A DNA stretch of 64,000 nt, taken from NCBI GenBank assembly GCA_030544215.1, contig JARZZO010000004.1:46737980-46801979 (forward strand), in the 5' to 3' direction. A program made the translations under genes and the position numbers. The notes below the pieces were generated by a model. That model saw nothing but the letters and a program-made list of their open reading frames with translations. It did not search any database and had not been told where the DNA came from. The DNA is from Zantedeschia hybrid cultivar. Its lineage: Eukaryota > Streptophyta > Magnoliopsida > Alismatales > Araceae. Position 1 is the stretch's first letter. Every line of letters begins with the position of its first letter. Positions 30,701 through 40,536 of the stretch are shown piece by piece.

Positions 30701-31355
30701 TGCCTACAACAACAGTTATCATTCTAGTATCGGCATGGCGCCTTACGAGGCTTTGTACGGGCGGCCATGTCGATCCCCGGTGTGTTGGTCCGGGATTGGC
30801 GAGAGGCAGATAGCAGGGCCAGAGTTAGTACAGCAGTGTGCTGAGGTTGCCAGGATGGTACGGCAGAGATTGATCGCAGCTCAGAGCAGGCAGAAGAGTT
30901 ATGCTGATATCCGGAGGAGACCGCTTGAGTTTGAGGTTGGAGACCACGTGTTTCTTCGAGTCTCACCCTCTAAGGGTGTGATGAGATTCGGGAAGCGAGG
31001 CAAGCTGAGTCCGCGATATATTGGGCCTTTTCCCATTCTTGCTCGAATTGGGGAAACCGCGTATCAGCTGGCCTTGCCGCCCAGTCTTGCAGGGGTGCAC
31101 GATGTGTTCCATGTTTCTTTGCTGAGAAGATATGTTCAGGATCCATCCCATGTTTTAGATTTTTCAGAGTTGGAGATCGCTGAAGACTTGTCCTTTCCAG
31201 AGTTTCCAGTTCGTATTGAGGATCACAGAGAACAGGTCCTTCGGAACAAGGTTGTGCCTTTGGTTAAGGTGATTTGGCAGTACCGCTCCGGAGGTGAGGC
31301 AACCTGGGAGCGTGAAGACGAGATGCAGGAGCAGTTTCCTTACCTTTTCTCGTAA
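27741..31355 (+). CDS. Tekay pol (zinc knuckle, protease, RT, RNase H, integrase, chromodomain), open 1204 codons
   Basis: The open frame continues gag's frame. Residue positions from 27741: knuckle CFTCGQQGHLARHC 35-48; protease LIDSGASHSF 98-107; RT from about 255 with KIDLRFGYYQMRI and active site FVDDILIYS near 435; RNase H VVYSDASRRGLGAV near 578; integrase HHCC finger (HRSRYAVHPGTTK ... CMTCQQVK), then MDFVMGLP about 857, VSDRDPRF about 918 and the Glu of SERTIQTLED about 955; C-terminal chromodomain-like segment with LVKVIWQYRSGGEATWERED at about 1170-1190. KIDLRFGYYQ differs from the usual KIDLRSGYHQ. The ATG given is only the first in the open stretch; the native start is the gag ATG at 26850. 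No stop or frameshift is seen within pol. Confidence 0.93.
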   Translation: MSSAQQESAQRLPAVCQHCGGTHGGTQCPAFPRRCFTCGQQGHLARHCPQGHGQGQGSGDQKKPRTQGRVLAITRKEARASNLVEGTLSVLGNSEHVLIDSGASHSFISEQFIDILSAPVDELSDGLMVEVPSGDFMLSYNCLRDVPLTIEGHELPAQLVVLAIRDFDIILDMDWLEAYYAEVDCHRKRVRFFIPDIPTFYFQGIRLSSRGILISAFKARRLLAGGCEAFLASVVVSDVRDSPSPWEVPVVCDFTDVFPEELPGLPPQREVEFTIELAPGTAPLSKAPYRMAPAELAELKAQLQELLDKGFIRPNTSPWGAPVLFVRKKDGSLRLCIDYRQLNQVTIKNKYPLPRIDDLMDQLQSAKVFSKIDLRFGYYQMRIREVDISKTAFRTRYGHYEFLVMPFGLTNTPAAFMDLMNRVFRAYLDQFVVVFVDDILIYSSSEEEHATHLRVVLQVLREHQLYAKFSKCEFWLDKVHFLGHVISGEGIAVDPAKIEAVMDWSRPTSVTEIRSFLGLAGYYRRFVQGFSSIAAPLSRLTRKGVHFVWTEECERSFIELKTRLTSAPVLVLPSGSGGFVVYSDASRRGLGAVLMQHGRVVAYASRQLKKHEENYPTHDLELAAVVFALKIWRHYLYGEKFQVFTDHKSLKYVFTQRDLNLRQRRWMEFIKDYDLDLSYHPGKANVVVDALSRKTVVSYLMIREWRLFEQVVESFFRVPREDDRAVLASLTMRPAVYHAVIEAQRADVELPQILQRPEVELWDDGTVRFRGRLYVPAEEDVRRSVLDEAHRSRYAVHPGTTKMYHCLRRHFWWPGMKKDVAEYVARCMTCQQVKAEHQRPGGLLQPLPIPEWKWEHVTMDFVMGLPVSPGRRDAIWVIVDRLTKSTHFLPIRKDWSVGKLAKLFVDRIISLHGVPLSIVSDRDPRFTSRFWKSFQKALGTQLAFSSAYHPKSDGQSERTIQTLEDMLRACCLDWGGSWEQHLPTVEFAYNNSYHSSIGMAPYEALYGRPCRSPVCWSGIGERQIAGPELVQQCAEVARMVRQRLIAAQSRQKSYADIRRRPLEFEVGDHVFLRVSPSKGVMRFGKRGKLSPRYIGPFPILARIGETAYQLALPPSLAGVHDVFHVSLLRRYVQDPSHVLDFSELEIAEDLSFPEFPVRIEDHREQVLRNKVVPLVKVIWQYRSGGEATWEREDEMQEQFPYLFS

Positions 31356-31431
31356 GTCCCCTTGTGAGCTTGTATCTCTATATTTTGACCTCGTTAATTC
31401 TAGCAGGCAATTTCGGGGGCGAAATTCTTTT

Positions 31432-31444
31432 AAGGGGGGGAGAA
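31432..31444 (+). other. Polypurine tract of the Tekay element
   Basis: AAGGGGGGGAGAA lies directly before the 3' LTR TGTAAGGACAG and about 75 bases after the pol stop. Confidence 0.9.
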
Positions 31445-33753
31445 TGTAAGGACAGAGGTTTTCGGATCCAGTTTTCGAGGTCGAACCCTGTAGTTCAGGC
31501 CCTAGTGGGGCTGAGACTCTGTTCTATTTCGCGTCGAGCGGGCTCGACGCGGTTTAAACGGCGTCCAGCATTACAGACACGTTTTAGTTTGTGCCACGTG
31601 GGTGCCACGTAGGTTGACTTTGGGCCGAGAGAGTACGGCCCTGTCGTGTCGTCTGAACGGCGTCCGCGAGGGACGACGCCTTTCAGACTGCGACCCTGGG
31701 TTGTCAGTGTACGGCGCCAGTCTTGTCGTCTGAACGGCGTCTTGGATGGACAACGCGTTTCAGAGTTCTGTTAGAGCGGCCCGTCATGTCAACTGATAGG
31801 CGTCCGTACAGCTCGACGCGTTTTAGCCAGTTTCTGGTTAACCCCGCGAATCCTCCTTCCTTTCCCTCATTTCTTCCTTCTCCCTCTCTCTCCTCCCTTC
31901 CTCCGGCGATTCCGGCGATGCCTCCTTCCCCTCCCTCTTTTCCTCCCACCATTTCATCTCTCCCTCCACTCCATCGACCTCCTAACTCCCACCACTACCA
32001 CTACCACCTCCTCCGCGGCGTTTTCTCTCCGGACGGCGGCCGACGTCCCGGTGGAGTAAGGACGACATCGGCGGTACCGGCGGTGGTGTGGGGCGAGACG
32101 GGTGGACGGCTTGGAGCTTTGAGGAGTTCAAGTAACCGGTAGGGTGACTATCCCCAGTGCATTTTCGTTTGAAAACCATATTTTCCAGCATTTGAAGCAT
32201 GCTTTGGGGTGCTTTTTGGGGTGAAAACGCTAAGTGCATGTATGAGAAATTGGGTGTTCTAATGGGTAAATGGATTCTCCTCCTTCCCCTCTATGCTTTG
32301 TGCCTTTTCTACGCGTTTTGGGGGAGAAATCCCACCTCGAGGATTGGAGGAGGCAAGGAGAGAATCTGTCTGTCGGGGCTAAATGGCGTCGAGGTGAAGC
32401 GACGCCTTTCAGAAAGGCGGCGCCCACACACGACGCGATTTAACCCATTAACAGACCATGTTCCCGAACTGATAAACGTCCAGGGACAGTGACGCCTTTT
32501 CAATAGGCGACTAGCGTCGACGACGCGTTTTAGTGAAATCACCTCATTTTCCTATCCCTGTTACCGGTCGCTAAAAGGCGACGAGGGACAGCGACGCCTT
32601 TCAAAAGGCGGCTGCTTGCGGCGACGCATTTTACGTCAGGTTCTGTGGCCGAGTTTCTGTGAACTAGTTTAGGAGACTTGAATGGAGTTGGCCTTGGGCG
32701 ACGCGATTCAAGACAGAATCACACTAATTCATGCCATTAAAACATGTTACACGGTTAGACAGTTGTTGAATTAGTTAAATGTATGCTTTAAATTATACTC
32801 TATGGTGATGGATTCATTGTAACCAGATCGTACGTATGGTGTTGCATGCGACCGTGGACTTCTTACTGTGCTGTGTTTTGAGCTACTGTGGACCTAGAGT
32901 GACAGTTGTAGCGCTTTATCACCCTGTGCTGGTGTGGGTGGAGCACAGCGCCGGTGTGGGTGTGGCGGGGTGACGCCTAGTGAGAGAGGGTCACCTGGTG
33001 AACCCCGGGGTTAGCTAGTACCGGTGTGGGTGTGGTCCCTTTGGAGTGTCACTTGTGCTGAGGGAAGGAGTAACCACCTGAGCCAGTTGGGCCGGAGTAG
33101 CTAGAGTGCTATCCGAGGGGTTACTGTTTGGTCTCAGCGGGTCGGTGTTTTCCCCACCTTCGTTTGTGTGGTTGGCGTGTTCTACCGAGACGTTGGTTGT
33201 GGATTTCCTGATAGACTGGTTTTAAAAATGTGCATGTTAAATATATTTCGAATGCATGTGATTCATATCGAGATTTAGGAGTAGTAATTACTGCTTTACT
33301 TGTTTACTGGACTTTTAGTTGCATTTTACACTTGTGGGTGTGTAAGTGGGTAGTGGGGATCGAAGAATCCCTACTGAGTCTTTTCGTTGAGACTCACCCC
33401 TGCGGTTTTCAGGTGAGGACTCCAGGCAGACTTAGCGAGAGGTGTGCTGCTGTGTGTCGCGCGCCGTCAGTTATTGTTCCGAGGTATGCCCCGACGTAGT
33501 TGTTATCTTTACTCCTGGCCTGTATGCTTAATTATTTCTTTTCTGTTGGAGTATGTAATTATTTACTGTATCGAGTCGCATTGTAATAACTTTTAATTCC
33601 TGTTTTTTTCTTTCAATTCAATGCGATGTGAATGTTTAGTTTAGTTTATTATTTATTTCCCAGACTTACTTAGATCCTGATTTGGTTCCAAATTAATGAT
33701 TCGGTACCCATTTAGTAATCGGATCTCCGATTATAGGGTGGCGGGTCGTTACA
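31445..33753 (+). repeat. 3' LTR of the Tekay element
   Basis: 2309 bp, equal in length to the 5' copy and offset from it by 7061 bases. It holds the same hairpin set; the palindrome at 31530-31551 (CGCGTCGAGC-GG-GCTCGACGCG) is perfect here, while the 5' copy at 24469 has three changes. The perfect form in one copy suggests the palindrome is ancestral and the 5' copy decayed. Confidence 0.93.
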
Positions 33754-34015
33754 TAACTATTTAAGATTCTATAGTTAGAGATCTAATGGCTAAAATTAAA
33801 ACCTAAAAGTCTATCAACAAGGTGTTGTTAGTGTCTCAAGTCAAAAAATCGGTCACATTACTATAACAATGAATCAACTGATGGATAGTTAAGTAATTTA
33901 CCACCTAGTGATTCATATTGAATTAGTTTAATGAACTTATTCATCAATGAATATCGACAAGTTCACCTTACTATCTCTATACAAGTGACTATAAGACTAG
34001 TCACATTACCACTTC
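33754..34015 (-). repeat. Copia LTR fragment, right half, beyond the Tekay element
   Basis: It continues the alignment broken at 24383: TAACTATTTAAG..., then CTATCAACAAGGTGTTnTTAGTGTCTCA and ATGAACTTATTCATCAATGA match Copia-4 LTR blocks at 45185-45420. Homology fades near 34015. Confidence 0.7.
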
Positions 34016-34941
34016 CATTCTTGATTGTATGCACCATACATTATGAAGGGAAGGGCACAAGGAGGAGGAGCAAATCCGGCTTACACATATTAGACACACT
34101 AGAGGCCCACATAGTGATCCAAGGTGTGGGAAGCCTAGTGGCAAATCCCTCTCTAAAACTCGGAGGAATCCCATTAGGCACAACACTTGGAGCACCTCGA
34201 GCGCCGACTTTTCGATAGGTCGACATATAAAGAGGATGCATCACTGGCAAAGCAAACCCATTTCTCAGATAGAAAGACCAAAAAGAGAGATTGTCGAAAA
34301 AAGAGAACCATCCATCAAATGATCTGGGAAAGGTGACTCACAATCTCACATGAGAGCGAAGGCACAATCCCCTTAGCCCTCACTAGGAGACCACACTCCT
34401 TGGATCGTGGTCCCATATTGTGTGGGATGCACCCTTTCCATCCTTGGGTATCCAACCCCCTATGTATGAAGAATACCCCGTGCGTACCTAAAGCATGCCA
34501 ACTCTGGTCCCAAAAAACCTAGAGCTCTTTCCTCTCCGCCATTGGTTCACTTAAGCAGCAGAGAATCCATCCCCCGACATCAATCGGGGGGATCATCTGA
34601 TCTACAAATCTCATGATGGACGGCAGGTCTGACGATCTACATCTACATATCAGATTTAGGCTTATATATATATAGAGAGAGAGATCTGCACATCCCACGC
34701 ATGTTTCAATAATTCAGCTTGTGCAAAGAAACAAATGTCTTTTTTTGTGTGCTTTTAAGTGACTCTTTAAAAAATATCGTATTATCCCAAAAAACCACAT
34801 GTAGTGCGCGTATAATCCACAGGTGGTCTTTAAAAAAAGATCCCATGTCAGCAAACACATTACGATGCCTTGGAGAATATAATCCAACCAGCAGTGCCGC
34901 AAATATCTCTTTGTAGGGAATTCACAAGGGAGGGATGTCAT
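34016..34941. other. Unassigned region
   Basis: I recognise no coding domain. It includes a hairpin at 34571-34590 (CCCCCGA-catcaa-TCGGGGG) and a TA/GA microsatellite at about 34663-34684. The open stretches present are short and unlike known families. Confidence 0.3.
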
Positions 34942-35416
34942 TAACGAGTAATACTTGCTGCAATGTTGATCTAGTCCGATTCACGTGAATTACAATGTAT
35001 GGGCCAACAGTCATCCGATCCGATTCGATTGTTGTGCAGCCCGTCTGAATTAGGAGAGTTAATTTTTCATTTTTATGATTTTTTGTCTGAATTTTTTTTA
35101 ATTTTTTTGGAACGTCTAATCAAAAATCGGACGGTACAACCGGGTTACTCGGGTCGACCCCGACCCGATTATATTTTTTTTTTTAAAATTATTTTTTATT
35201 CTGTTATACGTAAATTGAGGTTTGTGTTAATTTTCTTTTGAAATAAAAATATATAGTCCGATCGGAATCAACTCAAACAACTTGATGGTACCGTCTGATT
35301 TTTATCGGACACTTAAAAAAAACTTTAAATTTTAAATAAAAAATAAAGAAATAAAAAATAAAAAATCGTCACCCCCACACCTGATAAACGAGCATTGAAA
35401 CAAGTATTACTCGTTA
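34942..35416. mobile_element. MITE-like inverted-repeat element (475 bp)
   Basis: The first 16 bases, TAACGAGTAATACTTG (34942-34957), are repeated as a perfect reverse complement at 35401-35416. Weaker pairing continues inward (CTGCAATGTT against TTTCAATGCT on the other arm), giving an imperfect terminal repeat of about 26 bp. The interior is AT-rich and noncoding. A clear target duplication is not seen: TTA flanks the CGAG core on each side, but that may be part of the repeat. The superfamily is unknown. Confidence 0.6.
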
Positions 35417-35768
35417 CTAATTGTCAGGAAGCTTCAAACTTTATAGTAGGTACAAATTTCGAGGAAGCGCCAGTATTAAATTCAATTCGCCATCAACACT
35501 TTTAGTAGTTGCTACTGGCCACTCGTTCCAAGTACTCGCTTATTTAATTCTACTCCCCATTCTAGAAGTTGGATCCAAATTTTACCCTGGCCCAAGTTTG
35601 TGGCCGGCCCATTCGTTGATGAGACAGTATTCACACCTTCCTGTCATTTGAAGCGCGCTTAGATTATGAATTGTTTCCATAATTCGATAATTTTTTAAAT
35701 TAAAAGAAAAGCATATCATGCTTAGAATCTTAGCAGGAGTTTCGGCAAAAATTAATTTGTGGTTGCAG
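35417..35768. other. Unassigned, partly open sequence ahead of an exon-like stretch
   Basis: A 76-codon open stretch on + (35421-35651) matches no family I know. The end, TTAATTTGTGGTTGCAG at 35752-35768, resembles a plant 3' splice site. Confidence 0.3.
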
Positions 35769-35944
35769 GCAGAGATCGTTCTCGTTGGACAGTTCAAATC
35801 AACAAATTAAGAAAGAAGATGGCTCATCCGAAAGTTATGCAGACAATTCTTAAAACTATAGAAGCTACTCAGCAACTGATCACCCGTTGTCGTGTTCATT
35901 TTGAGAAAGAAGGTGACAATTTCAAGATTAAATCTAACGGTTAA
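35769..35944 (+). pseudogene. Exon-like coding stretch, unidentified
   Basis: Directly after a splice-acceptor-like TTGCAG, the frame reads GRDRSRWTVQINKLRKKM, AHPKVMQTILKTIEATQQLI and TRCRVHFEKEGDNFKIKSNG before a TAA stop at 35942. The composition (basic, mixed charge, Cys/His, no low-complexity) looks more like a real protein end than random AT-rich DNA, and the acceptor coincides with the start of the protein-like part. I do not recognise the family. It could be the last exon of a host gene, a captured gene fragment, or chance. No upstream exon was found within 400 bases. Confidence 0.35.
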
Positions 35945-36280
35945 AAATATTTAAAAATGAAACTACAATTTTGAATGTTGCGAAGTCTTGCGCACCTAAA
36001 TTCATGGGAGGGTTAGTGGGACCAATGGAAAGTGTATATTTAATTTTAATTAGTAAAAGCTAAAATAATTAAATAAAAAGAGCAACCATTGCATTGATGG
36101 TGGACCATCAATCTAACGACCCATTCTGTGCTGGGAGTTGGACGCCTAGTGGGGCCCATGCCAGAAATTCCCATATTCTTTTTTACCCTTTTTTTAAAAT
36201 ATGATCCTTAAATTTTCATCTTGTGGTCTAAAATAATTTATTAACAGGAAACTTTCTGTTACAAGGTAATAGGAAGGTAT

Positions 36281-36321
<41 letters not shown>

Positions 36322-37119
36322 CATGCGGATCATAATATCTTTTTTTTTTTTTTTTGCAAATTGGATCATAATATCTTTTGGACTGGGTGTATCACCTCCG
36401 ATATGATACGAGGATCCAAACTTAGGGAAATCATGCATCGGTTGCTATGGCATGCTTCTCCGAGTCAGTGTAAAAACTCTGCACGATAAGGAAACCGACA
36501 CAGTTTAATTAAAATGATAAAACCACTCTTTCTTTCTTTTGTTACAACCGGCCTAATATTCATACTTTAAATGTTGTATTCTTTTTTACTTCTTCATGGT
36601 TGTACTAAATTAGCTGTGAATTTTAAATGTTATTTTGATATTATTATGAAACGTTATAACTGTTCAATCTTAAAACTGCAAGTTTTACAGTTACTGAGTT
36701 TTAATTTATGAAAGCTTTTAATTTACATAAGTCAAATGTTTATAACACATTTAATTTCAAAAACTATCAGAAATAATACTTGACATATTTGACATCATTT
36801 TGCGGTGCATCAAATAACGCTTTGCGGTGCATCAAATAACGCCTTAGTGCCCTTTGCTGGAGAAAGTTCAAATATATAACAACGATCTTTCTAGCTGATA
36901 ACGAGTCATTACATCAGCGGTATCAAGGGTTTTCCTATTTATAAGAGGTCGTAAATTTTATATCATTTTATGGAAGAGTAAAAATTTAACCTTCAATTCA
37001 TAGGGACCTATGTCCGGGGTACTTCTTGTAGATGCTGAGATCTATGTAAAGATTTTTTATTTTTATTTTTTTTTATGTGGTACTGTAGGACTACAAGGAT
37101 ATATATATATATATATATA
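35945..37119. other. AT-rich intergenic DNA with microsatellites and one exact tandem repeat
   Basis: Contains an (AT)n run at 36285-36317, a run of about 19 T near 36340-36355, an exact 22-bp direct duplication at 36799-36842 (unit TTTGCGGTGCATCAAATAAC plus GC) and an (AT)n run at about 37100-37118. No gene is seen. Confidence 0.6.
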
Positions 37120-37788
37120 GGCCGACTATAATGAGTAATTGATCGAGCTCATCTAACTTGGATGAGTCCCTCTCAAAACTCTCACTTCTTTATCTTAAAA
37201 AAATAAATAAATAATATCATAAATTTTAAAATATTCAAATACTTCTATTTATGTTAGTTTCGACTCTTAGAGATTTAATTTTCGACCTTGATGAATTGTA
37301 TTTTTTATACATGAAAAGAAGATGAGCCCTGGTGAGTTCTCCCCTCGAAATCCTCTTCTCTTCGTGCTTAAAAAAATAATATAATTTATCAATAATTTTT
37401 AAATATTCTAATAGGTCACTTAGGATTGTACCTATCCCTAGGACTTTATTTATCACCGTTCGATCTTGGTGATTAATCCTAGCCATTCGAATCATATAAG
37501 TATAAAAATCAAAATTTAAAAATGTAGAAAAAATAATCAAAAGATAAGAAATTAGTTAGATTAGTTCTTAGAATTGATCTCATCTTCTAAGATTCTATTT
37601 TTAATTCTTAAATAGTGACGCACTTGATTGGACAACCATGGTTAAATTTTTCAATCTAACATTGTAAATCTTAAGGTGTTGAAATCAAAACAGATGGGAT
37701 ATTGTAATATTTTAAAAAGTTTAATAATTTTTATTTATTTTTTTAAGATGAAAAGTTAGATAAGCTGTAGAACTTTTTATAGTCGGCC
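37120..37788. mobile_element. MITE-like element with long inverted repeats (669 bp)
   Basis: GGCCGACTATAA at 37120-37131 is matched by its perfect reverse complement TTATAGTCGGCC at 37777-37788. Similarity of the two arms continues inward: ...GCTCATCTAACTT... and ...TTTATCTTAAAAAAATAAAT on the left against GCTTATCTAACTT and CATCTTAAAAAAATAAAT on the right arm. Both sides are flanked by (TA)n, so the element sits in a microsatellite and the target duplication cannot be resolved. There is no transposase. A GGCC start occurs in some Harbinger-type MITEs, but I would not assign it. Confidence 0.7.
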
Positions 37789-39170
37789 CATATATATATA
37801 TTATCTGCTCAGAAAGATAATTCAGTTGCCAGAGCTGGTGGACTTTACATTATATAATCCGTGCACCGTCTTGAATGTCCTTACCTTAAAGCTCTTCACT
37901 GTTCACCAGCTTCTCGTGTGCTCTGTCTGGCCAAAACGATGTGCAACCATGCACGATCCGATAGAGCTTATGGACAACTTGTGCCCGCCATCACGTGAGT
38001 TGGTGGCGTTTGAATATTTGCTGTAGGACCGAATTAATTACACATACGAGTTCAACAGTGGACGTGTGACCATAGATTGTATATTCTTTGTGTCTGTTCT
38101 GGTTTTTGCAATACTATTTAAATGAATGTAATGATAGTTTCCTTAAAAACAAAAAGAGAGTCAACAGGCTTGGTTCTAAATTCTGATGTGAGAGAACATG
38201 GCATGATGATGATTGATGACAACTCGGTGGGTGTTGGAAGATTTTTAGTCTAACAATTAAAACTCAAAGACAACTTATAGAATGACTAGGAAACAATCCT
38301 ATCCGTCCAGCCACTAATGGTGGGTGTTAAAGTGCAAGTGTCACGAAAGCCTATATTTCTTATGGAAATAATCTTAGGAAGGTGAAAATATGATATGCTT
38401 CCAAAAAGACTCAGATAAAAATGATAAAAAAAGGCACTTGTAGCAGCCGGAATCCGGCTAGAGGACTAGGACCATCCGATCCTGATATGAGCATCCATAA
38501 TGAGATTTGTGGTAGAAGTGAATGGCGGATGAACGTACAGGCCTGCAACCATAGGGATGATGTTAGGAGACCCCCTAGTTGATGTGGGGGGAGGACCGTC
38601 CGATGTCTAAGTCTGGTGGTGTCTCTAGAGTGGAAGAATACTAGGAGGTCAAGGATAATATAGAGTGTGTACCATATGTTTTGGGGTCACGATTCTGCGG
38701 CAATCATGGATCCCCGATAGGGAAAATGGAATCCTGCCGGTACTAGCATGTTGCCATAGATGGCAAGCCAGTTCCCTAGAACGTGGTTGTCCGGCTTTGA
38801 CTCGACTTCCCACCAACAAGCTTTGAACCCTATCTAGCTCTCCGAACGTTGGGCAGTCAATACCTCCCGAAAATCTCTACCTTAACTAGAGTCTAAAGAG
38901 GGTCATGTAGAGGGCATTCTAGTGGGCCTTCCTTGATGGCCTGCGTTAAGTGGGCCTTGCTAGATTGGTCCATATTTCTCTTCCACACTGGCCCCCTCAC
39001 TTCTAGGTGTACAATCCATACTTTGAAAAGTGGGAAGCAAATGACTTGCTCCACAAGGGAGATCTAGTGGGACCTCTTGCTGATGGCGCAACTCTGTAGG
39101 GAGCTAGCTGAAAGGATACCTCTTAATGGGGCCTTGGTAAACACCTGACATCACATATTCCTAGGGATCA
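37789..39170. other. Unassigned region
   Basis: No gene is supported. The part 38440-39000 has higher GC than its neighbours and starts GTAGCAGCCGGAATCCGGCT (CCGGAATCCGG is a palindrome). It could be a decayed gypsy LTR because a gypsy pol fragment follows, but I could not match it to another copy here. Confidence 0.3.
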
Positions 39171-39179
39171 GTCATCAAG

Positions 39180-39840
39180 GGATATCGATTCTTGATGGTG
39201 ATTGTGTTCAACTTCCTGTAGTCAATGTACAAGCTCTAAGAGCCATCCGTCTTCCTGACAAATACACTAGGTGCTCTCCATGGAGACACACTCGGACGAG
39301 TAAAGCCCTTATCCAATAGCTCTTACAACTACTTCTTTAGCTTAGCTAGCTCCGCTATTGCTATGTAGTAAGGAGCCTTAGAAATCAACACCGTACTAGG
39401 GAGAAGGTCAATAGTAAAATCAATCATCCGAATAAGAGGCAAAGTAGGCAAATCATCAGAAAAAACATCAACAAAGTCCCTGACTACCCGAACATCAGCC
39501 ACACCAAGAGACTGACTCTCCTCCAAAATATAAACAATGGTGACAAGATAAGCAATACAACCGCTACTCATCTACTTCTGAGCCTTCATAATCGAAACTA
39601 TCAACTTACCAAGTTTGGAGAGCTTAAAAGAAAACTCCTCCTCATCCAGAATCTGAAAAATAATCTTCCTTCCTCGACAAACCAATAAAGCATAGTATTG
39701 CTCCAACTAATTCATACCCAAAATGGCATTTAAGTCTTGCATCTCTAATACATGTAACTGGGTGGACAACCTCCTACCTTAAATCTCAACACAAAGGAAA
39801 GTAATCCATCTATTTGCCCGAACTATCCCTCCTGGTGTGA
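39180..39840 (-). pseudogene. Gypsy (Tekay-like) protease/RT fragment
   Basis: On the minus strand DLNAILGMN (39737-39711) matches the end of the gypsy protease domain; then KIIFQILDEEEFSFKLSKL, the RT approach VVRDFVDVFSDDLPTLPL and FTIDLLPSTVLISKAPYYIA (39500-39360), and RT start LLDKGFTRPSVSPW, VFVRKTDGS and IDYRKLNTITIKNRYPL (to about 39190). At least five stops or frame changes are present. It differs clearly from the complete Tekay element. It ends where the next RT block should start. The right end meets Copia-3 gag at about 39885. Confidence 0.75.
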
Positions 39841-39884
39841 AAAAAGTCATAGCAACAAATATCTCAACTATATCCATGTTATCT

Positions 39885-40031
39885 TCAAGTCATAGCAGGA
39901 GGATCATCTTCAAGGATGTAGGCTATGTGCTCAAACTTGAGGACAATCTTCTGGTTTTTGAGTCAATCTGAGTAGTTTGGGCCAGTCAAATGATTAGCAT
40001 CAAGTATATCACGGAATGGGTTATTTGACAA
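39885..40031 (-). pseudogene. Copia-3 gag N-terminal fragment
   Basis: The minus strand reads SNNPFRDILDANHLTGPNYS, D, a TGA stop where other copies have Trp, then LKNQKIVLKFEHIAYILEDD and PPAM. It is homologous to the first 48 residues of Copia-1 gag. The start ATG has become ATT/TTG. Confidence 0.75.
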
Positions 40032-40219
40032 TATTTTTTCTTACAGGAGATAAATGAAATTTATTTAGCATATGTTCTATTATTAAATCTAAAACAAGAT
40101 ATGAACTTTTAATCAAGTTTTAACTCTCACTAATTTTTGACGGACTGTATAATTCTCGGATATACAGAACAGGAGACAGACAGTCTCCTAGTGGGGATCA
40201 GAATCTCAATGACTTGTAG

Positions 40220-40536
40220 TACAGTCTTATGGATAGCACAACAAGCTGTAATACAACTAAAGAGCACCAATCTCATGGGACTTGCAACTCCTTGCAATAT
40301 TCGATCATAGCTTCGGATCTCCAGAAGTTTAATGGTCTTGTAGATAGCACAACAAACTATTATTTGTGGCCTAAACATTACCTTCGTTATGAGACGGGTA
40401 TAGATTTGCATGCAGTCCTTATGGATAGCACAACAAGACTACATGGCTCCTTTATCCCAATCATTAGGCATCTCATGTCATAGTCAGAGTCTCTCCTTAC
40501 AATTAAACAAGTCTTGTGGATAGCACAAGAAACTTG
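40220..40536 (-). repeat. Stem-loop array in the Copia-3 leader (loop motif TTGTGCTATCCACAA)
   Basis: On the + strand the units contain GGATAGCACAACAAG-like cores at 40220-40250 (stem TACAG/CTGTA), about 40330-40363 (TAAT/ATTA), 40411-40443 (TGCAGTC/GACTACA, one G-U wobble in RNA) and 40508-40536 (CAAGT/ACTTG). The core also pairs within itself, CTTGTG-ctatc-CACAAG in the last unit. A related unit with GTCA/TGAC lies near 40755-40785. The stems differ, the core does not. Confidence 0.75.

Larger units (their letters stand above)
24384..33753 (+). mobile_element. Complete Ty3/gypsy chromovirus, Tekay (Del) lineage, 9370 bp
   Basis: Two 2309-bp LTRs (24384-26692 and 31445-33753) with TG...CA ends flank a primer site, gag-pol and a polypurine tract. 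TAACT occurs on both sides (24379-24383, 33754-33758), a perfect 5-bp target duplication. The order gag, protease, RT, RNase H, integrase, C-terminal chromodomain-like segment, together with the RT and integrase sequence style, indicates the Tekay lineage. The two LTRs are equal in length and differ by scattered substitutions only as far as I can see, so insertion is fairly recent. Internally only two stop codons disturb gag. It lies inside an older copia LTR. Confidence 0.93.

Noticed and set aside
38440..39000. Possible gypsy LTR next to the pol fragment
   Set aside because: No second copy, primer site or TG...CA ends could be matched in the window.
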